Source: Maricaulis sp963975345 (lineage in GTDB: Bacteria > Pseudomonadota > Alphaproteobacteria > Caulobacterales > Maricaulaceae). From it: a stretch of 64,000 nt of DNA. Where the stretch lies: the NCBI RefSeq assembly GCF_963975345.1, contig NZ_CAXBGE010000002.1, positions 62,001-126,000 of the forward strand, written 5' to 3'. Positions 24,504 through 31,864 of the stretch are shown here, piece after piece; position 1 is the stretch's first letter, and every line of letters starts with the position of its first letter. The translations under genes were made by a program, and so were the position numbers. The notes under the pieces were generated by a model. The model had not been told where the DNA came from, did no database searches, and was given only the letters and a program-made list of their open reading frames with translations.

Positions 24504-25079
24504 ATGGTCAAGCTCAACAAAATCTATACGCGCACCGGCGATGGCGGCACCACCCGCCTCGGCGACATGTCGTTGACCGTCAAACACGACCCGCGCGTTG
24601 AAGCCTACGGCGATGTCGATGAGGCCAATAGCGCCCTTGGGCTGGCGCGCGCTGCGCTGGGTGGCGGCCATGAGCTCGACCCGATGTTGAAGCGGATCCA
24701 GAATGACATGTTCGATCTGGGCGGCGATCTGTGTGTGCCCGAAAGCGATGAACCGCTCGGCTTCGAACCGCTGCGTATTACTGAGGGCCAGGTGACCCGG
24801 CTCGAGCATGAGATCGATGCGCTCAATGCGCGGCTGTCGCGGCTCAATTCCTTCATCCTGCCGGGCGGTAGCGAGGCGGCGGCGCGGCTGCATCTGGCCC
24901 GCACGGTCTGCCGCCGCGCCGAGCGCAAGCTCTCGGCCCTGATCGCCAGCGGCGCCCGGATCAATCCGGCAGCCCTGAAATATCTCAATCGCCTGTCGGA
25001 CCTGATTTTCGTGATGGCGCGCATCGCCAATGATGAAGGCCGCAGCGATGTCCTCTGGGTGCCCGGCGGCGAACGCTGA
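24504..25079 (+). CDS. Cob(I)alamin adenosyltransferase, PduO type
   Basis: A 191-residue enzyme that transfers the adenosyl group of ATP to cob(I)alamin. The ATP-binding N-terminus 'YTRTGDGGTTRLG' and 'DVDEANSALGLARA' are diagnostic, as are 'ILPGGSEAAARLHLARTVCRRAER' and 'LNRLSDLIFVMAR' in the helical bundle. It starts 7 bases after the HIG1 gene, so it shares that operon. It would supply adenosylcobalamin, for example to methylmalonyl-CoA mutase encoded elsewhere. Confidence 0.94.
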   Translation: MVKLNKIYTRTGDGGTTRLGDMSLTVKHDPRVEAYGDVDEANSALGLARAALGGGHELDPMLKRIQNDMFDLGGDLCVPESDEPLGFEPLRITEGQVTRLEHEIDALNARLSRLNSFILPGGSEAAARLHLARTVCRRAERKLSALIASGARINPAALKYLNRLSDLIFVMARIANDEGRSDVLWVPGGER

Positions 25080-25207
25080 GGCCGCATTCTTTCCCACATG
25101 GAAACATCAACTTCGCGCGAGCGGGCTCGTTTTCCCGATGAGACACGCTATGTGTTGCGAGCAGTTTCAAACTGACACTGCTTTCCAGTCACATCGGAGT
25201 TGACCCC

Positions 25208-25801
25208 ATGTTCCGCCTTTTCCTGGCTGCCGCTCCGGCTGCCCTTCTGATGATGTCCAGCGCGCAGGCCGAACCGGTCGACTATGCCATGGACCTCACC
25301 CATTCCGTCGTCCGCGCCACCTGGGACCATCAGGGCTATTCCCAGCAGTCGGTCGAATTTACCGATTTCAACGGCACGCTTGCTCTCGACTTGGAAACCC
25401 CGGCCAATTCCTCCGTCGACATCACCTTCAATTTGATTGATGGCATGTTTGCCGGCGGCCATCACGAGCGCTTCATCGCGCATCTCAATTCAGACGATTA
25501 CTTTGGCACCGCTGCCGCGCCAATCGCACATTTTGTTGGCACCGGCTTTGAGACGGAAGACGGCATCACCGGCGTGATGACCGGCGATTTGACGATGAAT
25601 GGCCAAACCCATCCGGTGATGCTCGACGTCGAGCTCAACAAGAGCGGTGAAACCCGCGATGGCGCGTCGAAGCTCGGCTTCACGGCGACCGGTTCGCTTG
25701 ACCGTTCCGAATGGGATATGGGCTTTTTGGCCCCCTTCATCTCTGATCGGATCGAGATCTTCGTGTCGACCGAGGTGTCGGCGAGCCCGACCGCTGAATA
25801 G
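25208..25801 (+). CDS. YceI-family periplasmic protein
   Basis: A 197-residue protein with a signal peptide (1-21) and the YceI lipocalin-like barrel, which in known structures binds polyprenoid chains. Family marks are 'YAMDLTHSVVRATWDHQG', 'FNGTLALDLETPANSSVDITF' and 'GDLTMNGQTHPVMLDVEL'. It is followed by a strong terminator and seems to be expressed alone. Confidence 0.92.
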   Translation: MFRLFLAAAPAALLMMSSAQAEPVDYAMDLTHSVVRATWDHQGYSQQSVEFTDFNGTLALDLETPANSSVDITFNLIDGMFAGGHHERFIAHLNSDDYFGTAAAPIAHFVGTGFETEDGITGVMTGDLTMNGQTHPVMLDVELNKSGETRDGASKLGFTATGSLDRSEWDMGFLAPFISDRIEIFVSTEVSASPTAE

Positions 25802-25811
25802 ACATCCCGAC

Positions 25812-25850
25812 CCGAAGCCGCAGGCAGGCCCGGCATGCCTGCGGCTTCGG
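25812..25850 (+). terminator. Long perfect hairpin after the YceI gene
   Basis: A perfect 15-bp stem (CCGAAGCCGCAGGCA / TGCCTGCGGCTTCGG) with a 9-base loop lies between the YceI gene and the convergent serine hydrolase gene. The following tract is short (TTCG), so termination may be symmetric rather than strongly U-dependent. Confidence 0.7.
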
Positions 25851-25866
25851 TTCGATACCCGTCCGG

Positions 25867-27372
25867 CTAAGCCAATGGGGCCGGCTTGACGGCACGCTTT
25901 AACGGGCTCGATAACAGGCTCAACGCCAGAAGACTCAGCACCCCGACAACCGCCGGGAAGAGTTGCTCGAATTCATCGACCGGCATCTCATCAATCAGGA
26001 TGATCTCGGTGCGCCACATCAGCGAATTTGTGTAGAAGAACCAGGCAGCGACGCCGGCCCCGATCACGAACACCGCGCACAGCAATAGCCGCACCGTCAG
26101 CACAATCGGGCCACGCGCCCTGGGTGGGCAGGCGAAGCGACGCCGCCCTGCCGCAAGACCCGCAAACAGCCAATAGGCGACCAGGATCGCCAACAGGCCG
26201 GTTCCCGCCGCCGCCAGACTGATCTGGTGCGTCAGCTCATAGGCCTCATCACAGACCTGCTCGACCGGCATCTCGCGTGCGGCGGAGAGCCAGGTGCAGC
26301 TGAGATCGAAATCTAGCTGGGCACCCGATGTTGCATTGGTCATGAAGTAGAAGCCGTCACCGGTTTCCGGACGGATATAGATCTGGGCATTCCAGCTGGA
26401 ATTATTGCCACCATGCCCGATCAACATCCCGCGCGGTGTCTCCAGACGCGTATAGCTCATGCCGATATTGGGTGTGCCTTCGGAGGGCGCGAAGGCCTGA
26501 TCGAGCCATGAGGCCGGCAACACACCGCCGCCATCGAGATGGGCGCGCAGAAAAAGCTCCATATCATCACCAGACATATAGACACCGGCCGCCGCCAGCG
26601 CGACATCGCGCAAATCGGTGATCTCGCTGCGATAATAATTGAACGCCGCCGAACGGGTCGGAAGGTCGGCCTCGATGAAGCCGCTATGCTCCATCCCCAG
26701 CGGGGCGAAGACCTGCTGGCGTACATAGGCGTCAAAGCTCTGCCCGCTGACATCCTCGATCATCATTTGCAGCAGAACATAGCCGCCGCCGGAATAGCTC
26801 GGATCGGTGCCCGGTTCGCGCACGAGCTCGAGCGGCTCATAGGTCTGGGACAGCTCGATAATATCGGCCGGCTGATCCTCCTCAGGGCTATAGCCGCCAT
26901 AGCCATGGACATTGATGCCCGCGACATGCTGCAGCAGCCGGCGCACGGTGACGCCGCTGACGTCGAATTCGCTCTCGGGCAGGGTGAAGCGGGTCAGATA
27001 GGGCTGGATCGGCGCGTCCAGATGGATGCGGCCATCGCGGGCCAGGGTCAGCACGGCCCAGACCGTGACCGGTTTGGATATCGAGCCGAGATTGAAGGCG
27101 GTTTGGCCAGTGACGGGCGCGCCGTCTTCGCGTGCCTCGCCGCGACGTGCTGACCAGATCACCTCGCCATCGCGCAAGGCACCGGCGGCGACACCGGCGA
27201 TCGAATAGTGCTGCATCGCCCGGTCGAGCACGCCATCGAGCTGCGCCGCCATTTCGGCCGGCGGGGCATCGGCGTCAATTCCGGTGAAAGGGCGCCAGTC
27301 GGCGGCAATGAAAGACATCCAGCCCAGCGCCGCCAATGCGGCCACAAGTCGGACAAGGTTGAGCGTGCGCAT
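25867..27372 (-). CDS. Serine hydrolase of the class C beta-lactamase/penicillin-binding family, membrane-anchored
   Basis: A 501-residue protein. A signal anchor (1-25) is followed by the hydrolase domain with the SxxK motif 'GSISKPVT', a Tyr motif 'YSGGGYVLLQ' (Asn of the usual YxN replaced) and 'GHGGNN' in the KTG position. Three transmembrane segments end the chain ('LLAILVAYWLFAGLA', 'LLLCAVFVIGAGVAAWFF', 'VVGVLSLLALSLL'). Peptidase or esterase activity is likelier than antibiotic resistance. It is divergent from a PadR regulator with a shared operator-like palindrome. Confidence 0.87.
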   Translation of the reverse strand: MRTLNLVRLVAALAALGWMSFIAADWRPFTGIDADAPPAEMAAQLDGVLDRAMQHYSIAGVAAGALRDGEVIWSARRGEAREDGAPVTGQTAFNLGSISKPVTVWAVLTLARDGRIHLDAPIQPYLTRFTLPESEFDVSGVTVRRLLQHVAGINVHGYGGYSPEEDQPADIIELSQTYEPLELVREPGTDPSYSGGGYVLLQMMIEDVSGQSFDAYVRQQVFAPLGMEHSGFIEADLPTRSAAFNYYRSEITDLRDVALAAAGVYMSGDDMELFLRAHLDGGGVLPASWLDQAFAPSEGTPNIGMSYTRLETPRGMLIGHGGNNSSWNAQIYIRPETGDGFYFMTNATSGAQLDFDLSCTWLSAAREMPVEQVCDEAYELTHQISLAAAGTGLLAILVAYWLFAGLAAGRRRFACPPRARGPIVLTVRLLLCAVFVIGAGVAAWFFYTNSLMWRTEIILIDEMPVDEFEQLFPAVVGVLSLLALSLLSSPLKRAVKPAPLA

Positions 27373-27388
27373 GGTGTAATTCCTTGGC

Positions 27389-27414
27389 TATAGCGACTAC
27401 TATGCATTGCTATA
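27389..27414. promoter_or_regulatory. Palindrome in the hydrolase/PadR divergent promoter
   Basis: TATAGC and GCTATA form an inverted repeat 14 bases apart in the AT-rich interval between the two divergent genes. The position, spacing and AT-content fit a PadR operator controlling one or both promoters. This is inferred from the pattern only. Confidence 0.45.
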
Positions 27415-27474
27415 TATCTTGCCATAACCGAATACAAGGGATAACCATAACGGCAATGGAAGAATGAGGCGCTG

Positions 27475-27834
27475 ATGGCCGAAATAACTGACAAGGCAGG
27501 CGTGCTCGAACGCTGGGTCTCCCAGGCCCGCAAGGGATATTTCGAGATGCTGCTGCTGGCGCGCCTGCAGGCCGGCCGCGCCTATGGCTACCAGATCGTC
27601 GCCAGCCTGAAACAGGTCCCCGGCTTCGAAAACCTCGCCGAGGGCACGGTCTATCCGGTGCTGACGCGGATGAAGAATGACGGGCTGGTCACCGCCGAAT
27701 GGGTGGCCGAGGACAGCGGCGCGCCGCGCAAATATTACACAACCACCTATTTCGGCGCCGACGTGCTCGCCGAAATGAAGGAGATCTGGGCGGCGATGAG
27801 TGCCGCGCTGGACGCCCAGGAGACGTCGTCATGA
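27475..27834 (+). CDS. PadR-family transcriptional regulator
   Basis: A 119-residue winged-helix regulator. 'GYFEMLLLARLQAGRAYGYQIVASL' and 'AEGTVYPVLTRMKNDGLV' form the DNA-binding domain and 'GAPRKYYTTTYFG' the wing. It is divergent from the serine hydrolase and overlaps the next gene by 4 bases (ATGA). PadR plus a HAAS-domain membrane protein is a known paired arrangement. Confidence 0.92.
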   Translation: MAEITDKAGVLERWVSQARKGYFEMLLLARLQAGRAYGYQIVASLKQVPGFENLAEGTVYPVLTRMKNDGLVTAEWVAEDSGAPRKYYTTTYFGADVLAEMKEIWAAMSAALDAQETSS

Positions 27835-28379
27835 CCGATACGCTGACCCTCACAACGCCCGAGGCGCACCGTCTGTGGCAGGATTTTCAACGCCGCCTCG
27901 ATTGGGCCAATCGCACCCTCAACACCGCCGAGCGCGCCGAAATCCGCGCCGAAGCCGCGACCCATATCCGCGATGCGATGCAGGAGTTGACCGAAGGCGA
28001 CGAGCTCACCCGCCTGCAGGCCGCCATCGCCGGTTATGGCGATCTGCCCGCCGCACCACCGACCTGGCGCCGGCCGGCGGCCATTCTCCTCCACTACGGA
28101 TCAATTCTCGCGCTGGGTGTCGCCGGAATCTTCGTGCTGATCTTTCTCCACATGGCGGTGATGGAAGTGTTCAATGCGCAAGGTGTCGGCCTGTGGCACT
28201 TTGCGAGCGGCGACTGGGCCCTCTCTTACAAAGCGCAGGACGGCGCCGAGGAAGTGCTCGGCGGCTGGTTCATCCCGGCCATCCTGACGACATGCGCCCT
28301 CGTCTCGGCCGGGCTCTACGCCCTGTGGCGTTTCGCGGTTGCGCCCGGAGGCGCGGTCTCACGCTGGATGAAGGATTGA
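27831..28379 (+). CDS. HAAS-domain membrane protein coupled to PadR
   Basis: A 182-residue protein. The N-terminal helices ('AEIRAEAATHIRDAMQEL...DELTRLQAAIAGYGDL') form the HAAS signalling domain, which often accompanies PadR repressors and is believed to sense membrane state or bind a ligand. Two transmembrane helices follow ('LALGVAGIFVLIFLHMAV' and 'FIPAILTTCALVSAGLYAL'). Start ATG 27831 overlaps the PadR stop. Confidence 0.82.
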   Translation: MTDTLTLTTPEAHRLWQDFQRRLDWANRTLNTAERAEIRAEAATHIRDAMQELTEGDELTRLQAAIAGYGDLPAAPPTWRRPAAILLHYGSILALGVAGIFVLIFLHMAVMEVFNAQGVGLWHFASGDWALSYKAQDGAEEVLGGWFIPAILTTCALVSAGLYALWRFAVAPGGAVSRWMKD

Positions 28380-28414
28380 GGTTTGCCGCGATTTAAAGGC
28401 GAAGTCAGCCACGG

Positions 28415-28465
28415 CCCCACATTGACCCAGTCCGCAGGCAGACGCAGGTTCGGCCCGGCCCTTCC
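28415..28465 (+). promoter_or_regulatory. Promoter-like repeat A (ancestral etf-type promoter copy)
   Basis: CACATTGAC...CGCAGGCA...GCAGGTTCG is repeated at 29250-29310 just upstream of etfB. TTGAC could be the -35. The copy here precedes the gene at 28614, so the promoter region seems duplicated around that gene. Confidence 0.45.
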
Positions 28466-28613
28466 CAGTTGCGCCATTCCGACCCGACAGCCGGACCCGC
28501 ATTACCGGAAGCGTCGTCGTTTGACCTTATTCTCGCCCGCTTGCCGCAGTTAAACTTCCGGGCGACGGCGGGAGGGCAAGCATGTTGCGTTTTCAGTCTT
28601 ACGGTTCAGAGCA

Positions 28614-29219
28614 ATGACGCTAAGCCGGCTATTGAAATGGACCATCATTGCGTTGGGGGTTCCGCTGGGGCTCTTCTCCCTGTTCTGTATATGGGCCTTT
28701 ATCTGGTTTCCCTTCATCGGACTGGGTGCCGGAGTTGGCGTGGAGAACCGGCTCCAGTTCTACCTGCTCCGGCGCGATTTGATCGAACGTCCGCCCGAAC
28801 TCGAATTTCTGGCGGACTCGGCAGAGCCAAGCGTCGAGCATCGTCTGGACCCGGACCTGTATGATGTCATTTGTTTCATCGGAATCGACGGTTCCGTCGA
28901 CTCGGCCCTGCGCGATCTGAAGCGGAATTTTCCTGACCGCACCGACCAATGGCTGTCGCTCTCGCCAGTCGGAGCGCGCTATAATTGGGATGAAAGTCCG
29001 CGTCTCGACTGGAATGCGATTATCCTGCTGGGGCCGGACCACTCCGATGCTTTCTACTATCGCGGCATCGACGAATTGCTGGTCCCCAGGGCGCTATCCT
29101 GGGGGCGTGCCTGTTACCGGGTCGAGGAGGTGGTGTTCCGCTCGGTGCCGGATCAGGAATTCTGGATTGATTATATGGGCCCGCTCGCGACACATTGGGT
29201 TGTGAATCGGCCTGACTAG
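28614..29219 (+). CDS. Hypothetical membrane-anchored protein
   Basis: A 201-residue protein with one N-terminal transmembrane helix (about 8-37, 'IIALGVPLGLFSLFCIWAFIWFPF' region) and a soluble domain of about 160 residues rich in Asp, Tyr and Trp. No family was recognised. It lies between two copies of the same promoter-like sequence directly before etfBA, which suggests an insertion by duplication. Confidence 0.6.
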   Translation: MTLSRLLKWTIIALGVPLGLFSLFCIWAFIWFPFIGLGAGVGVENRLQFYLLRRDLIERPPELEFLADSAEPSVEHRLDPDLYDVICFIGIDGSVDSALRDLKRNFPDRTDQWLSLSPVGARYNWDESPRLDWNAIILLGPDHSDAFYYRGIDELLVPRALSWGRACYRVEEVVFRSVPDQEFWIDYMGPLATHWVVNRPD

Positions 29220-29249
29220 CCCCACTGACATTTGACGCGCACGTCAGCG

Positions 29250-29310
29250 GGGCCGTCACATTGACTTAGAGCGCAGGCATAGGCAGGTTCGCGACCTGTC
29301 ATTTCAAGCT
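29250..29310 (+). promoter_or_regulatory. Promoter-like repeat B upstream of etfBA
   Basis: TCACATTGACTTAGAGCGCAGGCATAGGCAGGTTCG matches repeat A in most positions. It ends about 40 bases before etfB and is the likely etfBA promoter. Confidence 0.45.
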
Positions 29311-29349
29311 GCGCTCTCCCCCGCGCGCAGCCAAATTCGGAGCTCCGGC

Positions 29350-30099
29350 ATGAAGATTCTCGTCCCCATCAAACGGGTCGTTGATTACAACGTGAAGGTC
29401 CGCGTGAAGCCTGATCATTCAGGTGTCGACCTCGCCAACGTCAAAATGTCCATGAACCCGTTCTGCGAGATTGCGGTCGAAGAAGCGATCCGTCTCAAGG
29501 AAAAGGGTATCGCGACGGAAATCATCGTCGTCTCGGTCGGACCGACCCAGGCGCAGGAAACGATCCGCACCGCGCTCGCCATGGGCGCCGATCGCGGCAT
29601 CCTGGTGCAGACCGATGATCTGGTCGAACCGCTCGGCGTCGCCAAGGCGCTGAAAGCGATTGTCGATGAGGAAAAGCCGGAGCTTGTCATTCTCGGCAAG
29701 CAGGCGATTGATGATGACAGCAATCAGACCGGCCAGATGCTCGCCGCACTGCTCGGCTGGCCGCAAGGCACATTCGCTTCCGAAGTCGTGATCGCCGATG
29801 GCGCCGCCAGTGTGACGCGCGAAATCGATGGTGGTCTGCAGACGGTGAAGCTGCAAATGCCAGCCATCGTTACCACCGATCTGCGCCTCAACGAGCCGCG
29901 CTATGCGTCCTTGCCAAACATCATGAAGGCGAAACGCAAGCCGATCGACGTCAAGACCGCCGCCGATTACGGCGTCGATTTCACGCCGCGCCTGGCTGTG
30001 GTCAAGGTGACAGAGCCGAAAAAACGCTCGGCCGGCATCAAGGTCGAATCTGTCGCCGAACTGGTCGACAAGCTGAAAAACGAAGCGGGAGTGATCTGA
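29350..30099 (+). CDS. etfB: Electron transfer flavoprotein subunit beta
   Basis: A 249-residue AMP-binding subunit of ETF, which carries electrons from acyl-CoA and other dehydrogenases to ETF-quinone oxidoreductase. 'MKILVPIKRVVDYNVKVRVK', 'MNPFCEIAVEEAIRLKEKG' and the nucleotide loop 'LGKQAIDDDSNQTGQMLAALLGWPQ' are diagnostic. It is separated from etfA by one base, in the usual beta-alpha order. Confidence 0.97.
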   Translation: MKILVPIKRVVDYNVKVRVKPDHSGVDLANVKMSMNPFCEIAVEEAIRLKEKGIATEIIVVSVGPTQAQETIRTALAMGADRGILVQTDDLVEPLGVAKALKAIVDEEKPELVILGKQAIDDDSNQTGQMLAALLGWPQGTFASEVVIADGAASVTREIDGGLQTVKLQMPAIVTTDLRLNEPRYASLPNIMKAKRKPIDVKTAADYGVDFTPRLAVVKVTEPKKRSAGIKVESVAELVDKLKNEAGVI

Positions 30100-30100
30100 T

Positions 30101-31030
30101 ATGGCTGTTCTCGTTTTTGCCGAGCATGACAATAAAGAACTCAATGACGCCACCCGTGCCGTCGTCACCGCCGCCACGGCGCTGGGCGGGGATATTCATG
30201 TCCTCGTGGCCGGTTCCGGCGCGCAAGCCGTGGCCGATGCGGCCGCCAAGCTCGACGGCGTCGCCAAGGTGATCCATGCCGAAGCGGATGTCTTCGCCAA
30301 GCCAACCGCGGAAGCGCTCGACGCCCTGATCACCCCGATGATGAGCGACTATGACGCCATCCTCGCGGCCGCGACCACGACGGGCAAGAATTTCATGCCC
30401 CGTATCGCCGCTCATCTCGACGTGATGCAGATTTCCGAAATCATCGAAGTCGTCAGCCCGGACACCTTCGTGCGCCCGGTCTATGCCGGCAATGCGCTGA
30501 TGACGGTCAAATCGAGCGACGCCAAGAAAGTCATCACCATCCGCCCGACCAATTTCGCCAAGGTGGCCGATGGCGGTTCGGCGACCCAGGACAATATGGC
30601 GGCCTCCTCCGGCCCGTTCAAATCGGAATATGTCTCGGAAGAAATGTCCAAATCGGACCGTCCGGAACTGACCGCGGCCAAGATCGTCATCTCCGGCGGA
30701 CGCGGCATGCAGTCGGGTGAGAATTTCCACCTGCTGGATTCGATCGCCGACAAGCTCGGCGCCGCCGTTGGTGCCTCGCGCGCTGCGGTCGATGCCGGCT
30801 TCGTGCCGAATGATTACCAGGTTGGCCAGACCGGCAAGATCGTCGCGCCTGACCTCTATATCGCGGTCGGCATTTCCGGTGCGATCCAGCATCTCGCCGG
30901 CATGAAAGACTCCAAGGTCATTGTTGCGATCAACAAGGACGAGGAAGCCCCGATCTTCCAGGTCGCCGATTACGGCCTCGTTGCGGATCTGTTCGTGGCC
31001 CTGCCCGAGCTGGACGCAGCCCTGGGCTGA
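30101..31030 (+). CDS. etfA: Electron transfer flavoprotein subunit alpha
   Basis: A 309-residue FAD-binding subunit partnered with EtfB. The C-terminal FAD domain shows 'VISGGRGMQSGENFHLL', 'VGASRAAVDAGFVPNDYQVGQTG' and 'GISGAIQHLAGMKDSK', and ends 'DLFVALPELDAAL'. A strong terminator follows at 31055-31085. Confidence 0.97.
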   Translation: MAVLVFAEHDNKELNDATRAVVTAATALGGDIHVLVAGSGAQAVADAAAKLDGVAKVIHAEADVFAKPTAEALDALITPMMSDYDAILAAATTTGKNFMPRIAAHLDVMQISEIIEVVSPDTFVRPVYAGNALMTVKSSDAKKVITIRPTNFAKVADGGSATQDNMAASSGPFKSEYVSEEMSKSDRPELTAAKIVISGGRGMQSGENFHLLDSIADKLGAAVGASRAAVDAGFVPNDYQVGQTGKIVAPDLYIAVGISGAIQHLAGMKDSKVIVAINKDEEAPIFQVADYGLVADLFVALPELDAALG

Positions 31031-31054
31031 TACGGTTGCAGCAGACTTGAGTGC

Positions 31055-31085
31055 AAAACGCCCGGCCAGATTGGCCGGGCGTTTT
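31055..31085 (+). terminator. Terminator of etfBA
   Basis: A perfect 14-bp stem AAAACGCCCGGCCA / TGGCCGGGCGTTTT with a 3-base loop and a terminal T4, 25 bases after the etfA stop. Confidence 0.9.
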
Positions 31086-31110
31086 CGTGGGTGGTGCGGG
31101 CGCTGCAAAA

Positions 31111-31143
31111 GCGTCGCACAACTGTCATCAATCTGTTGTGGCC
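31111..31143 (+). promoter_or_regulatory. Pho box with no protein gene downstream
   Basis: Three 11-bp units follow without gaps: GCGTCGCACAA, CTGTCATCAAT and CTGTTGTGGCC. The central CTGTCAT is the canonical PhoB heptamer. CATAGT at 31148-31153 is a possible -10. The only thing downstream on this strand before tlpA (opposite strand) is an intrinsic terminator, pointing to a small RNA. Confidence 0.6.
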
Positions 31144-31159
31144 GGTCCATAGTCAGAGC

Positions 31160-31254
31160 GGCGAAACTTGTCCTTCCCGGATTTGTCTCACGGTCCGGTA
31201 TCCCTCCGAGCCGAACATTCCACTCGGGCCGTCCTTCGGGGCGGCCTTTTTTTT
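31160..31254 (+). ncRNA. Candidate PhoB-controlled small RNA
   Basis: A predicted transcript of about 90 nt starts some 7 bases after the -10 that follows the Pho box. It contains the hairpin CCGAG...CTCGG (31206-31227) and C/U-rich single-stranded stretches such as GTCCTTCCCGG and ATCCCTCCG, which could pair with ribosome binding sites. It ends in a strong terminator: GGCCGTCC-ttcg-GGGCGGCC plus eight T (31227-31254). etfBA already has its own terminator upstream, so this second one needs another transcript. The start site and existence of the RNA are inferred. Confidence 0.5.
31227..31254 (+). terminator. Intrinsic terminator of the candidate sRNA
   Basis: An 8-bp stem with UUCG tetraloop and T8 on the plus strand. 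The minus strand has A8 before the hairpin, so it does not serve tlpA. Confidence 0.85.
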
Positions 31255-31837
31255 AGCCGCGATTGATCGCGGCCCGGATCAAAGCGTGTGCCTCATCGCT
31301 GTCCCAGTCGGCGGGGGCGGGCAGGCGGCCGATCTCGCGGCCATAACCATCATACAGGATCGACATCGGCAGGCCGAGCGCGCCGACGAGATTGAGGCTG
31401 GAGAAGCTGGCATCGCGCAGCACCGGCAGGGAATCGATCTGTTCGCGTTCGAAGAACTCGGCGATGGGCTCGAACGTGCGATCGAAGCTGATGGTGACGA
31501 CGTCGAAATTCTCGCCACCGAATTCCTGCTGCAGCCGGTTGAGCGCTGGCATTTCCTCAACGCAGGGCCCGCACCAGGTCGCCCACAGATTCACGAGGAT
31601 CACCTTGCCCCGATAATCCGACAGGTGATGCTCGCCGCCCTCGGCGTCGGTGAAGGCCAGGGCCGGTTGCGCCGGCGCATCGCTCAGCGTGACGAAACTG
31701 TGCATCTCGCCGCGCCCATAGCTGTCGAGTGCTCCGGTTTCGCTCTTGCCCATCGCGGAGGTCACCCAGTATAGAAACCCGACCAGTCCGATGACGAGCA
31801 TGGCCGTGATACCGGCTTTGACGGGCGAGATTTGCAT
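31253..31837 (-). CDS. TlpA-family thiol:disulfide oxidoreductase
   Basis: A 194-residue membrane-anchored thioredoxin-fold protein facing the periplasm. The N-terminal anchor is 'ITAMLVIGLVGFLYWVTSA' and the active site is 'LWATWCGPCVEEMP' (WCGPC). TlpA proteins reduce cysteines in cytochrome c or copper-centre maturation. Start 31837 has AGGAGA upstream and leaves 27 bases to the divergent argH gene, a common alphaproteobacterial arrangement. Confidence 0.92.
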   Translation of the reverse strand: MQISPVKAGITAMLVIGLVGFLYWVTSAMGKSETGALDSYGRGEMHSFVTLSDAPAQPALAFTDAEGGEHHLSDYRGKVILVNLWATWCGPCVEEMPALNRLQQEFGGENFDVVTISFDRTFEPIAEFFEREQIDSLPVLRDASFSSLNLVGALGLPMSILYDGYGREIGRLPAPADWDSDEAHALIRAAINRG

Positions 31838-31864
31838 TTCATTCTCCTGATCGGCGGGGCGCTT

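Noticed and set aside
29233..29246. Hairpin TGACG-cgca-CGTCA as a terminator
   Set aside because: The stem is only 5 bp and no T-run follows.
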